From assembly GCA_046349215.1 (NCBI GenBank), contig JAXMCV010000002.1, positions 124,001-188,000 of the forward strand: a DNA stretch of 64,000 bases, given 5' to 3'. The notes under the pieces are model-generated. The model searched no databases and was not told where the DNA came from. It worked only from the letters and a program-made list of their open reading frames with translations. Positions 51,831 to 60,637 of the stretch are shown one piece after another. Numbering within the stretch: the stretch's first letter is position 1; each line of letters begins with the position of its first letter. Origin of the DNA: JAJXWB01 sp046349215 (lineage in GTDB: Bacteria > Pseudomonadota > Alphaproteobacteria > Rhizobiales > Beijerinckiaceae). A program made the translations under genes and the position numbers.

Positions 51831-54065
51831 TCAGCCCTTTTCGTTGAAATGGGCGTAGATCAGCCGCGCCGTGGCGGCGTTGACGCCCGGCGTCTTTTCC
51901 AGGTCGGCCAGCGAGGCGCGGGAAACGGCCTTGGCCGTGCCGAAGGCGGCGAGCAGGGCGCGCTTGCGGGCCGGCCCGATCCCGGCGATCTCGTCCAGCG
52001 GCGACTTCACGAATTCCTTCTTGCGGCGCGCCCGGTGCGTGCCGATGGCGAAGCGATGGGCCTCGTCGCGCAGCCGCTGCACGAAATAGAGCGCCGGGTC
52101 GCGCGGCGGCAGGCGGAACGGCTCGCGACCCTCCACGAAGAATTGCTCGCGGCCGGAATCGCGATCCGCGCCCTTGGCGATGGAGACGATCGGAATGCCG
52201 GTCAGGCCGACCTCCGCCATGACGGCGCGCGCCGCCTCGAATTGTCCGCGCCCGCCGTCGATCACCACGAGATCGGGACGGGAGGGGAAGGCGTCGGGAT
52301 CGGGCAGGCCGTCCCCCGCGGTTCGAGACGCCTGCTGCGCAGGCTCCTCAGCGTGATGGACGAGAGCGCCCTCATCCTGAGGAGCCGTCGAAGGCGGCGT
52401 CTCGAAGGACGAGGGCGCCTCCACCGCTATCCCCTCATGCAGAGGAGCGCCCTCTAGGGCGCGTCTCGAAGCATGGGGGTTGCCGCCATCCTTCGAGACG
52501 CCCGCTTGAGCGGGCTCCTCAGGATGAGGGGAAGCGGTTGCATCCGTTGCGCCAGCCTCCGCCGCCTCTTCCTTCGCCAGCCGCGAAAACCTGCGCTGCA
52601 GCACCTCGCGCATCATGCCGTAGTCGTCGCCGGGCGTGAGTTCGGCCGACTTGATGTTGAAGGTGCGGTAGTGCTGCTTCATGAAGCCGTTGCGGCCCGC
52701 GACGATCATCGCGCCGATCGCGTTCGTCCCCATGATGTGGGAATTGTCGTAGACCTCGACGCGGCGGATCGGCCTGTCGATGCCGAACGCCATGCCGAGC
52801 GCCGCAAGAAGCTTGTCCTGGCTGGCGGCCTCCGCGAGCTTGCGCGACAAGGTCTGGCGCGCGTTGGTTTCGGCATGTTCGACAAGTTCGCGCTTCTCGC
52901 CGCGCTGCGGCCGCGCCACCTCGACCTTGCGCCCGGCGCGCGCCGACAGCGCCGCGCAGATTAGGTCGCGGTCCTCGATCTCCTCGTTGAGCAGCACCAG
53001 CGAGGGCGCCGGGCGCTCGCCGTAGAATTGCGCGACGAAGGCGTCGAGCACTTCCGATTTCGACATGCTGCGGTCGGCGCGCGGGAAATAGGCGCGATTG
53101 CCCCAGTTCTGCCCTGTGCGGAAGAAGAAGATTTCCACGCAGAACTGGCCGGCTTCCTCCGCGATGGCGAACACGTCGGCTTCCTCGACGCTGCGCGGAT
53201 TGACGCCCTGCTGACCCTGGATGGTCGACAGCGCGGCGATGCGGTCGCGCAGGCGCGCGGCGCGTTCGAAATCGAGTTTCTCCGCCGCTTCGCCCATGTC
53301 GCGGGCGAGCAGGTCGCGCACGGCGCGGCTCTTGCCGGACAGAAAGTCGTGCGCTTCGTCGACGAGTTCCGAATAGTCCGTGTGCGAAATCTCGCCGGTG
53401 CAGGGCCCCGCGCAGCGCTTGATCTGGAACAGCAGGCAGGGGCGCGTGCGGTTCTCGTAATAGGAATCCGAACACGAGCGCAGCAGAAAGGCGCGCTGAA
53501 GGGCGTTCAGCGTGCGATGAACGGCCTGCGCGGAGGCGAAGGGGCCGAAGTAATCGCCCTTGCGGTTGCGCGCGCCGCGATGCTTGGCGATCTGCGGCGC
53601 GACATGGTCGCGCGTCAGCAGGATGTAGGGAAACGACTTGTCGTCGCGCATCAGCACGTTGAAGCGCGGCTTGAGCTGCTTGATGAGATTGGTCTCGAGC
53701 AGCAGCGCTTCCGTTTCCGTCTCGGTGGAAACGAAGATCATGGAAGCGGTGAGCGCGATCATCCGCGCGATGCGGTTGGTGTGGCCCTCGCCACGCATGT
53801 AGCTGGCGATGCGCTTCTTCACGCTGCGCGCCTTGCCGACGTAGAGAACCTCGCCGTCGCTGCCGATCATGCGATAGACGCCCGGCCCGAGCGGCGCGTG
53901 CTTCCAATGCGCGCGGATGACCTCGGCGCCGCGCGCCAGCGAATTCGGCGCCGTCTCGGCCGAAAGGTCGAGGTCGGGCGTGGGAAGGGATTGTTCCTCG
54001 ATCTCGTCGGGCGCGTCGGTTTCCGGCGGCGCGTCCAGACCGGGATCCTGTGGCGGTCGGGTCAT
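51831..54065 (-). CDS. uvrC: Excinuclease ABC subunit C, with an in-frame repeat insertion
   Basis: A 744-residue UvrC. GIY-YIG nuclease at about 55-140 (GPGVYRMIG...EVLYVGKA), Cys-containing CTGEISHTDY, UVR motif, UvrC/RNase H-like nuclease half (RRVEVYDNSHIMGTNAIGAM; DLVVIDGGRGQF) and C-terminal helix-hairpin-helix pair. Cuts DNA on both sides of UvrAB-marked damage. Longer than usual (about 610-680) because about 70 codons between the DNA-binding parts (52321-52530) come from four palindromic repeat copies read in frame, giving a low-complexity stretch (HPEEPAQAGVSKDGG...). Probably a tolerated surface loop. Confidence 0.95.
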   Translation of the reverse strand: MTRPPQDPGLDAPPETDAPDEIEEQSLPTPDLDLSAETAPNSLARGAEVIRAHWKHAPLGPGVYRMIGSDGEVLYVGKARSVKKRIASYMRGEGHTNRIARMIALTASMIFVSTETETEALLLETNLIKQLKPRFNVLMRDDKSFPYILLTRDHVAPQIAKHRGARNRKGDYFGPFASAQAVHRTLNALQRAFLLRSCSDSYYENRTRPCLLFQIKRCAGPCTGEISHTDYSELVDEAHDFLSGKSRAVRDLLARDMGEAAEKLDFERAARLRDRIAALSTIQGQQGVNPRSVEEADVFAIAEEAGQFCVEIFFFRTGQNWGNRAYFPRADRSMSKSEVLDAFVAQFYGERPAPSLVLLNEEIEDRDLICAALSARAGRKVEVARPQRGEKRELVEHAETNARQTLSRKLAEAASQDKLLAALGMAFGIDRPIRRVEVYDNSHIMGTNAIGAMIVAGRNGFMKQHYRTFNIKSAELTPGDDYGMMREVLQRRFSRLAKEEAAEAGATDATASPHPEEPAQAGVSKDGGNPHASRRALEGAPLHEGIAVEAPSSFETPPSTAPQDEGALVHHAEEPAQQASRTAGDGLPDPDAFPSRPDLVVIDGGRGQFEAARAVMAEVGLTGIPIVSIAKGADRDSGREQFFVEGREPFRLPPRDPALYFVQRLRDEAHRFAIGTHRARRKKEFVKSPLDEIAGIGPARKRALLAAFGTAKAVSRASLADLEKTPGVNAATARLIYAHFNEKG
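52321..52530. repeat. Four palindromic repeat units inserted inside uvrC
   Basis: Four related units of about 40-45 bp in alternating orientation: 52322-52358, 52370-52418 (inverted), 52432-52476 (inverted) and 52491-52530. Each contains CTCCTCAGGATGAGG-like and TTCGAGACGCC-like arms around a short GC palindrome, the pattern of dispersed palindromic elements in Bradyrhizobium, Rhodopseudomonas and Methylobacterium relatives as I know them. The block is 210 bp, a multiple of three, so the uvrC frame is kept. Confidence 0.8.
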
Positions 54066-54106
54066 GGGCCAGATTTAGACGGTGGGATGCGGGATGCAAC
54101 GTCGAC

Positions 54107-54207
54107 TCCCCTCCCCCTTGAGGGGAGGGGCTGGGGGAGGGGGTTGCGCGCGCATTGCAGGATACCCCGACCCCCCACCCTAACCCTCCCCCACAAGGGG
54201 GAGGGGA
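54107..54207. repeat. GC-rich palindromic repeat pair between uvrC and pgeF
   Basis: Two blocks: CCCTCCCCCTTGAGGGGAGGG-type (about 54107-54140) and CCCTCCCCCACAAGGGGGAGGG-type (about 54172-54207), each a hairpin, in inverted arrangement. This family is widespread in alphaproteobacterial intergenic regions. It abuts the pgeF stop. Confidence 0.75.
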
Positions 54208-54209
54208 CC

Positions 54210-54977
54210 TCACCCCAGCACGATCGCAGACACCAGCCGCCCGTAGTCCGGCTCCTTGCGATGCGTCGTGCGGCGGTAGCTGAAGAAACGCGTCTCGTCC
54301 GCATAGGTGTCGAGCCGCAGGTTCTCGTAGGCGCCGATTCCGGCGCGTTCGACGCGGGCGGAGATGAAGCCGGGCAGGTCGAACATGTGATGGCCCTCGC
54401 GTTCCGAGGGCGAGAAGAAGCGCGCGTAATCGTGCGAGGCGGCCAGAAATTGTGCGAAGAATTCGGGGCCGACCTCGTAGCTGTCCGGGCCGATGGTCGG
54501 CCCGAGCGCGACGGCGATGTCGGCGCGGCGCGCGCCGAGTTTCTCCATCGCGGCGATCGTCGCCTCGACCACGCCGGTCAGCGCGCCCTTCCAGCCGGAA
54601 TGCGCCGCGCCGATCACGCCGGCGCGTGTGTCGGCGAACAGGATCATGCCGCAATCGGCGCCTGTCACGCCGAGCGCCAGACCCGGCGTCGAGGTCGCCA
54701 GCGCGTCGCAGCGCGGTCGATCGGTCCACGGCGCGTCGACGACGAGGCAATCGGGCGAATGAATCTGGAAGGGCACGAGCAGGCGTTCGGCAGCGACGCC
54801 CAGGCTTTCGGCCATGCGGCGACGGTTTTCCATCACACGGTCGCGTTCGTCGCTCGAGCCGACGCCGCCGTTGAGCGAGGCGTAGACGCCGTCGCTGACG
54901 CCGCCCTGCCGCGTGAAGAAGGCGTGGCGAATTCCGGTCGCCTGCAGGACAGGCGAGACGATGGTCGGCAGGCTCAC
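54210..54977 (-). CDS. pgeF: PgeF-like peptidoglycan editing / polyphenol oxidase family protein
   Basis: A 255-residue YfiH-family enzyme: HAFFTRQGGVSDGVYASLNGG shortened to the core TRQGG...SLN, GVTGADCGMILFAD with the metal-binding Cys, and GAAHSGWKGAL with the His. Family members remove wrongly built peptidoglycan precursors (PgeF) or act as purine nucleosidases. GTG start overlaps the stop of the methyltransferase gene. It shares the lgt-midA-pgeF order known in this group. Confidence 0.9.
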   Translation of the reverse strand: MSLPTIVSPVLQATGIRHAFFTRQGGVSDGVYASLNGGVGSSDERDRVMENRRRMAESLGVAAERLLVPFQIHSPDCLVVDAPWTDRPRCDALATSTPGLALGVTGADCGMILFADTRAGVIGAAHSGWKGALTGVVEATIAAMEKLGARRADIAVALGPTIGPDSYEVGPEFFAQFLAASHDYARFFSPSEREGHHMFDLPGFISARVERAGIGAYENLRLDTYADETRFFSYRRTTHRKEPDYGRLVSAIVLG

Positions 54978-56062
54978 GCTTGAATGTCCTCCAGGAAACC
55001 GGGCAGGCCCTCGACCGCCGGCCGTGTGACGGCGATCGCCTTGAACAGGCGTCCCATGTCGGTCGGGCGCTCTTGCGAGGTCAGGCGGATCAGGCTCGAC
55101 CTGATCTCGACCTGCTGCGGCACGGTCGCCTTTTTCATGAGAGCTTCGGCGCGACGCTCGATGCCGATCCTTTCGAGGAAGGCGCCTTGCGTCACCGGGC
55201 CATGCACGCGCGCGCCGGTGGAGCGGGCGGCGCGCCCGAGCGCCGCGAAATCGACGTGCGCGGTCAGGTCGGCTTCGCCCGGGCTTTCCAGCGGATCGAC
55301 GAAGGCGTGGTTCTTCATCGCCTGAAGCGTCTCGCCGAGTTGCGTCTGCGTATGTCCGTAGTCGATGGCGAGAAGCGCGCCGCCGTATTTCATGATGTGC
55401 GCCGAAAGCCGCGTCATGAGGCGCTGCGATTCCGCCGCCACCTCGACGATTGCGCCCGTCGGCGCATCCGCCTGCAGATAGGGTTCCGGATCAGGCGCGG
55501 CGCCGAAGAAGAACCTGCCATTCGCGAAACCGACCTGCCGTTCGCACCAGCCGCGGTCGGTGCGCACGTAGTGGCGCACGGGCAGGGCGTCGAACAATTC
55601 GTTGGCGACGAAGATCGCCGGCGCGTGAGGCAGCGCGTCGAGGGTTTCGAGCCAGGTGATCGGGCGTTCGCTGCCCGACAGTTTCGCCTGCTGGGCGGCG
55701 ACCAGCTTCGGACTGGTCTCGATCATGAAGACTTCGAGCGCCGAATGGAAATGCGGCGCGACGCGCAGCGCACGCAATGCGTCGGCCATCAACTGTCCGC
55801 GTCCGGGACCGAGTTCGACGAGCAGCGGCGGTTGCGGCGAGCCGGCGAGCGTCCAGGCCTCGGCGCCCCACAGGCCGACCAGTTCGCCGAACATCTGGCT
55901 GATCTCGGGCGAGGTGACGAAATCGCCGGAGGCGCCGAAAGGGTCGCGCGTCATGTAATAGCCCATCGTCGGGTGCGACAGGCAGATCGACATGTAGCGT
56001 TCGATCGAAATCGGGCCTTCGTGCGAGATGATGGAGGCGATCTCCTCGGCGAGCAGGTTCAT
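54974..56062 (-). CDS. SAM-dependent methyltransferase, MidA/NDUFAF7 family
   Basis: A 362-residue class I methyltransferase: LSHPTMGYYMTRDPFGASGDFVTSPEIS shortened to its core GYYxxxDPFGxxGDF, SAM-binding LLVELGPGRGQLMADAL and FVANELFDALPVRHY. NDUFAF7 methylates an Arg of complex I subunit NDUFS2; the bacterial role is less sure. ATG at 56062 overlaps the lgt stop (ATGA); an upstream frame extension is not needed. Confidence 0.9.
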   Translation of the reverse strand: MNLLAEEIASIISHEGPISIERYMSICLSHPTMGYYMTRDPFGASGDFVTSPEISQMFGELVGLWGAEAWTLAGSPQPPLLVELGPGRGQLMADALRALRVAPHFHSALEVFMIETSPKLVAAQQAKLSGSERPITWLETLDALPHAPAIFVANELFDALPVRHYVRTDRGWCERQVGFANGRFFFGAAPDPEPYLQADAPTGAIVEVAAESQRLMTRLSAHIMKYGGALLAIDYGHTQTQLGETLQAMKNHAFVDPLESPGEADLTAHVDFAALGRAARSTGARVHGPVTQGAFLERIGIERRAEALMKKATVPQQVEIRSSLIRLTSQERPTDMGRLFKAIAVTRPAVEGLPGFLEDIQA

Positions 56063-56880
56063 GCGAGCGCCTCCTTCTCGCGCAGCGCCTGGATGACGAG
56101 CCACAATCCGACGAGGCCGACGGGGAGAGACAGGACCATGCCCATCGTCAGGCCGTTGGCCAGCGCCTCCAGCGCGGGATCGGGTTCACGGAAGAACTCG
56201 CAGAAGATGCGCGCGCAGGCATAGCCGATTCCGAACACGCCGGAGACGAGGCCCGGCCGACGCAGGCCGCCGCGCTGCACGACGACATATGTGATCGCCA
56301 GCAAGGCGAGGCCTTCGAGGCCGGCTTCATAGAGCTGGCTGGGATGGCGCGGCGACGGTCCGGCGCCGGGAAAGATCATGGCCCAGGAAACGTCGCTCGG
56401 GCGGCCCCACATCTCCGGCTTGATGAAATTGGCGAGCCGGCCGAAGAACAGGCCGATCGGCGCGACGGTGGCGCAGATGTCGGCGACCACAGGGCGCGGC
56501 ACCGCGTACTTGCGCGCGAACAGCAGGGCGCCGATCGCCACGCCGATCAGGCCGCCGTGAAACGCCATGCCGCCGTGCCAGACGGCGACGATCTCGCCGG
56601 GATGGGCGAGGTAATAGGCGGGATCGTAGATCAGCACCTGGAACAGCCGGCCGCCGAGCACGGCGCCGAGCGCGGAATAGACCAGCAGGTCGTCGAGGCT
56701 CTGCTTCGAGGGATGCGGGACCGCGCCCCAGAGGCGGTCGGTGGATACCAGCCAGCGCGCGTAGAGCCAGCCGAGCAGCAGGCCGAACACGTAGGCGAGG
56801 CCGTACCAGCGGACGGGGAAGGGGCCGATCGAGAAAAAGACCGGGTCGATCTGCGGAAACGTGATCGCCAGGATCGGCAT
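56059..56880 (-). CDS. lgt: Prolipoprotein diacylglyceryl transferase
   Basis: A 273-residue inner-membrane enzyme with seven hydrophobic segments. Signature parts: FHGGLIGVAIGALLF, GRLANFIKPEMWG and RHPSQLYEAGLEG, and GLVSGVFGIGYA. It transfers a diacylglyceryl group to the lipobox Cys of prolipoproteins. First gene of the minus-strand run here; the Pro-rich protein gene upstream lies behind a 99-bp gap. Confidence 0.96.
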   Translation of the reverse strand: MPILAITFPQIDPVFFSIGPFPVRWYGLAYVFGLLLGWLYARWLVSTDRLWGAVPHPSKQSLDDLLVYSALGAVLGGRLFQVLIYDPAYYLAHPGEIVAVWHGGMAFHGGLIGVAIGALLFARKYAVPRPVVADICATVAPIGLFFGRLANFIKPEMWGRPSDVSWAMIFPGAGPSPRHPSQLYEAGLEGLALLAITYVVVQRGGLRRPGLVSGVFGIGYACARIFCEFFREPDPALEALANGLTMGMVLSLPVGLVGLWLVIQALREKEALA

Positions 56881-56979
56881 CGAATCGGAAATCCTCGCGG
56901 GAGCCTGCGAGGTGTGGCGCGGGGGCCGGTGAGCGTCAAGGCGAGGCGGCGCCGGAGCGCCGCCCCTGATCGCGTGGCC

Positions 56980-58479
56980 CTAGCGGACGACCGGCCAGGC
57001 CGGGTGCGGGCCGGCGGCGCGCGGCTGGACCTGCACCGGCTGCGCCACACGCGGCTGGACCTGGACCGGCGCCGTGCGCGCCGGGAAGGATTGCGCCGCC
57101 TGCGGGGCATAGGTGCGCACGACCGGCCGCGGCGTGTTCGTCTGCACGATGCCGTGGAACTGGTTGACCGGCACGTGCGGCGTCACGGTCGCGGGCAGCG
57201 GACGCAGCGGCGGACGGTAGGCCGGGTTCTGCGCGATCGGCACGCGCGGCGGTGTGACGTTCGGCGGTAGCGTGACGACGGGCGGCGTCCGGGGCGGCAC
57301 GTTGACGACCGGCGGGCGCGGCGGCACGACGACGACCGGCGGCGGTCCGGGCGGGACCACGAGGACCGGCGGCCCCGGCGGGGTCGCAGGCGGCAGCACG
57401 ACCGGCGGGGCGTGGACCGGCGGGGCCGGCAGCGGCTTGGCGACCAGAGCCGGCGGCACCACCAGCGAGGGCATCGGGTGCTTCTGCTGCGGCGAGATCT
57501 TCTTGGAATAGGGCACGCAGACCACGCCCGGCAGGTTGCAGGGGCTTCCGGGCGGGAAGGGTCCAGGGATCGGCGCCGGGATCGGCGGCCCGAAATTGAT
57601 CGCCGCGAACAGCCAGTTCAGCTCATTGGCGAAGAAGTTGAGGAAGCCGGGCGACCACGGTCCGAACAGCGGCGGCACCCACGGGCCGAGCCAAGGGTCG
57701 AGCCACGGATCGAGGTCGAAGAACGGCCCGACGAACAGCGGGGGCAGGATGAAATAGGCGATCCCGTCGACATAACCGACGGTCTCGACAAACACGGTCG
57801 ATCCGAGCAGCGCCGGAATCTGCGGCGCGGGCGCGACGATCGGCGCATAGGCGGCGGCCGGTTGCGGCGCGTATTGCACCGGCGCCGGCATCGCGCCCTG
57901 GCACGACTTGCCGAACTTCGCCGCCGCGACGAAGGTCCACGCCTCGGGCTTGGTGAATTGTTCGGCCGAGACCGTGCGGATGTCCTCGTCTGGCGGCGTC
58001 GGCGCCCAGCCGATGTAGTCGTTGCTGGTCCGCCAGATCACCCAGGCCGGCGAGAACTGATCGCCCGGCACCCAGATCCAGCCCATCTGCGGATCGTTGG
58101 TCCATCGGCCGAAGTGGTGGACGATCTGCCCCCATGGCGTCGGGTCCTGATAGTACCAGCCGAATTTCTTGGTGAAGACCCAGTTGCAAGGCTCGTAGGG
58201 GCGCCAGCCCTGCGGCGTCACGGTCGGACGCCACACTTCGCCGTAGCGGTCGTGGCTGACGAAGGTTCCGTAGTTCGCGAGCAGCGCGCGGACGTCGGAC
58301 TGTCCCTGATCGGGCGCCGGCGCGGCCTCGGCCGGCGCCGCGGGTTGCGCGGCCGCGGCAGGAACGGCGGCAGGCTGTTGCGCAAGGGCGTGGCCGGGCG
58401 CGCCCAGGGCGAGCGCCACGCCGACGAGCGCGGTCGCGCCCTTCAATCGGCGGCTGGCATGGAATGCGGAAGTGGGCAT
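56980..58479 (-). CDS. Secreted DUF6600-like protein with Pro-rich tail
   Basis: A 499-residue protein. Signal peptide ends near residue 33 (GHALAQQ). Then an Ala-rich linker, a Trp-rich domain (about 65-180) with WRPYEPCNWVFTKKFGWYYQ, WGQIVHHFGRW and WIWVPGDQFSPAW, matching DUF6600-type repeats, a Gly/Pro/Phe-rich middle, and a tail (about 330-499) of PPxVxxP and VQPR repeats. Function unknown; an envelope or cell-surface role is likely from shape. No operon partner. Confidence 0.85.
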   Translation of the reverse strand: MPTSAFHASRRLKGATALVGVALALGAPGHALAQQPAAVPAAAAQPAAPAEAAPAPDQGQSDVRALLANYGTFVSHDRYGEVWRPTVTPQGWRPYEPCNWVFTKKFGWYYQDPTPWGQIVHHFGRWTNDPQMGWIWVPGDQFSPAWVIWRTSNDYIGWAPTPPDEDIRTVSAEQFTKPEAWTFVAAAKFGKSCQGAMPAPVQYAPQPAAAYAPIVAPAPQIPALLGSTVFVETVGYVDGIAYFILPPLFVGPFFDLDPWLDPWLGPWVPPLFGPWSPGFLNFFANELNWLFAAINFGPPIPAPIPGPFPPGSPCNLPGVVCVPYSKKISPQQKHPMPSLVVPPALVAKPLPAPPVHAPPVVLPPATPPGPPVLVVPPGPPPVVVVPPRPPVVNVPPRTPPVVTLPPNVTPPRVPIAQNPAYRPPLRPLPATVTPHVPVNQFHGIVQTNTPRPVVRTYAPQAAQSFPARTAPVQVQPRVAQPVQVQPRAAGPHPAWPVVR

Positions 58480-58625
58480 CGGTTCCCCCTTTCGAACGGA
58501 AACTGTATCTTTTTCCTACGCTTATGCCGCGAACTTCGCCGTGCCGCGCCGCACAGGACGCGTGCCGGCATTCCTGCCGGCCGGCCTCGCGTGCTAAGAG
58601 GACCGCCGAAATCGGAGTGTTTCCC

Positions 58626-58880
58626 ATGCAAGAGAGCCGTTCGCGCCTGACCGACGACCTGGCCCGTATGTTCAACGACGCCGCCAATCTCGCCGGCGGC
58701 GTCCGCAAGGAGGTCGAGACCATCGTGCGCACGCAGATGGAGCGCTTCCTATCGACGATGGACGTTGTGACCCGCGAGGAGTTCGAAGCCGTGCGCGACA
58801 TGGCCGCGCTCGCGCGCGAGGAAAACGAAAAGCTCGCGAAGAAAATCGAAGAGCTCGAAGCGAAGCTCGCGCAAAAGTGA
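58626..58880 (+). CDS. ubiK: UbiK-family accessory factor
   Basis: An 84-residue coiled-coil protein: DDLARMFNDAANLAGGVRKE near the start, FLSTMDVVTREEFEAVRDMA in the middle and a charged Leu zipper end. UbiK (YqiC) helps the ubiquinone biosynthesis complex. ATG at 58626 fits the family start; the open frame upstream is antisense to the Pro-rich gene. Divergent from it. Confidence 0.93.
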   Translation: MQESRSRLTDDLARMFNDAANLAGGVRKEVETIVRTQMERFLSTMDVVTREEFEAVRDMAALAREENEKLAKKIEELEAKLAQK

Positions 58881-59179
58881 ATCCGCGCGGCGCGCCTGCC
58901 GACGGCAGGCCCGCGCAAGTCCGCACTTTCACTATGTAACGGATTCTGACGCCGATTCTGTGGACACGGCGTTTGCGACTCTGGACCCGCGCCCGCGAAT
59001 CTTCGAGGTTCGCGGCAGACTTAACGCGTGCGCGAGTCCGGCGCCGGTATATAGTCGAGAGGCGAAGTGATTCGCCTGCGACACAACCGGTCGTCTGGCG
59101 CTCCGCAAGTCGCGGGAAGTCGCCTGCTTGAGGCAGGCCGTTTGCGTCAGCCGCGTTCCCGTTGTCACTGGACCCAGAA
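58881..59179. other. Intergenic region before ybjN
   Basis: About 300 bp without a gene. Contains six GANTC sites in 132 bp (58942-59073), a TTAACG and a TATATA (59048-59053) that may be the -10 of the ybjN promoter. Confidence 0.55.
58942..59073. promoter_or_regulatory. Dense GANTC (CcrM methylation) cluster
   Basis: Sites at 58942, 58954, 58977, 58997, 59034 and 59069. In Caulobacter and relatives, CcrM-methylated GANTC sites in promoters recruit GcrA and tie transcription to the cell cycle. Confidence 0.6.
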
Positions 59180-59680
59180 ATGCAGACTTCCCTGAACCGC
59201 GCGACCCGACGTGAACATCCGGTCGACGTGGTCGAGCGACTCGCAGCGGCGAACGAGTGGACCTTCGAGCGTGACGACGAAGACGAAATCTCGATCTCGG
59301 TTTCCGGAAGCTGGGCGGATTACCAGGTCGCCTATTCCTGGCTTCCCGATCTCGAAACGCTGCATGTAGGCTGCGCCTTCGACCTGAAGGTGCCGCTGCG
59401 CCGGCGCGCCGAAACCCTCGAGCTGATCGCGATCGCCAACGAGCAATTGTGGCTCGGGCATTTCGATCTGTGGACCTCGCAGGGCGTCGTGATGTTTCGC
59501 CACGCCATGCTGCTGTCGGGCGGCGCGCAGCCGACCTCGCAGCAATGCGAAAGCATCCTGTCCAGCGCGCTCATCGCATGCGAACGCTATTACCAGGCGT
59601 TCCAGTTCGTTGTCTGGGCCGGCAAGAGCGCGCGCGAGGCGATCGATTCCATCATGCTGGAGACGCGCGGCGAGGCGTGA
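59180..59680 (+). CDS. YbjN-family protein
   Basis: A 166-residue YbjN-domain protein from ATG 59180 (TTG at 59162 is an alternative). The core has EWTFERDDEDEISISVSG, YQVAYSWLPDLETLHVGCAF and FDLWTSQGVVMFRHAML, as in the sensory-transduction-like YbjN group near proC in many alphaproteobacteria. The fold resembles a secretion chaperone. Function in this order is not established. Followed by proC after 73 bp. Confidence 0.85.
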   Translation: MQTSLNRATRREHPVDVVERLAAANEWTFERDDEDEISISVSGSWADYQVAYSWLPDLETLHVGCAFDLKVPLRRRAETLELIAIANEQLWLGHFDLWTSQGVVMFRHAMLLSGGAQPTSQQCESILSSALIACERYYQAFQFVVWAGKSAREAIDSIMLETRGEA

Positions 59681-59705
59681 GCGGTTCGACTCGCCGGGCC
59701 GCATG

Positions 59706-59733
59706 TGTCATTCCCGCTTTCGCGGACATGACA
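59706..59733. repeat. Possible short palindromic repeat upstream of proC
   Basis: TGTCAT and ATGACA arms flank TTCCCGCTTTCGCGG; this resembles the short TGTCATTCCCGC dispersed repeats. Single copy here, so the call is weak. Confidence 0.35.
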
Positions 59734-59753
59734 TTCCTGCGAGACCGACCTCG

Positions 59754-60575
59754 ATGACATCCAGACCTTCCTCCATCGTTCTCTTCGGCGCGGGCAAGAT
59801 GGGCTTCGCCCTTCTGCAGGGCTGGGCCGACCTCGGCCTCGTCGGCCCGGACGTGACGGTGCTCGAGCCCTTTCCGTCGGAGGAACTGAAGGCGCTTTGC
59901 GCTGCGCGGGGCGTGCGCCTCAACCCGCCCGACGAGGACCTGTCCCGTCCGCAGACGCTGGCTCTGGCCATCAAGCCGCAGGCGCTGGACGCCGCGGCGC
60001 CGCGGCTCGCAAGGCTGGCCGGTCCGCAGACGCTGGTCTTGTCGATCCTCGCGGGCAAGGGGATCGCCGACATCCAGGCGCGCGCTCCGGAGGCCGGGGC
60101 GATCATCCGCGCCATGCCCAACACGCCGGCGGCGATCGGCCGCGGCATTACCGCGGCGGCGGCGAGTCCCGGCGTCACCGCCGTGCATCGCGCGATCGCC
60201 GATACGCTTCTCTCGGCGGTGGGCGCGGTGGACTGGGTGGACGACGAGGGGCTGATCGACGCGGTGACGGCCGTTTCCGGCTCCGGTCCCGCCTATGTCT
60301 TCCTGCTCGCCGAATGCCTGGCCGAAGCCGGGCGCGCCGCCGGCCTGCCGCCCGATCTGGCGGCGCGGCTCGCCCGCCACACGGTTTCGGGCTCCGGCGA
60401 ACTGATGCATCGCTCGCCCGAACTCCAGCCCTCGCAATTGCGCGTCAACGTCACATCGCCCGGCGGCACGACCGAGGCGGCGCTCGGCGTCCTGATGGCC
60501 GACGACGGGCTGAAGCCCCTGATGCAGAAGGCGGTGGCCGCGGCGGTGGCCCGCGCCAGGGCGCTCGCCGGCTGA
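59754..60575 (+). CDS. proC: Pyrroline-5-carboxylate reductase
   Basis: A 273-residue reductase: Rossmann start LFGAGKMGFALLQGW, LAIKPQALDA, RAMPNTPAAIGRGIT, and the C-terminal AVSGSGPAYVFLLAECLAEAG and SPGGTTEAALGVL. Last step of proline synthesis, NAD(P)H-dependent. ATG at 59754 begins right before the Rossmann fold. Confidence 0.96.
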   Translation: MTSRPSSIVLFGAGKMGFALLQGWADLGLVGPDVTVLEPFPSEELKALCAARGVRLNPPDEDLSRPQTLALAIKPQALDAAAPRLARLAGPQTLVLSILAGKGIADIQARAPEAGAIIRAMPNTPAAIGRGITAAAASPGVTAVHRAIADTLLSAVGAVDWVDDEGLIDAVTAVSGSGPAYVFLLAECLAEAGRAAGLPPDLAARLARHTVSGSGELMHRSPELQPSQLRVNVTSPGGTTEAALGVLMADDGLKPLMQKAVAAAVARARALAG

Positions 60576-60637
60576 CGCCTCTCTTGGATTGGCAGGCCTG
60601 CGGGCCTAGATAGAAATCCCGGAACATGGAGTTTGTC

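Noticed and set aside
57240..57470. Short repeats in the Pro-rich gene as a CRISPR-like array
   Set aside because: They are coding repeats for PPxV motifs with no constant repeat and spacer lengths; no cas genes are present.
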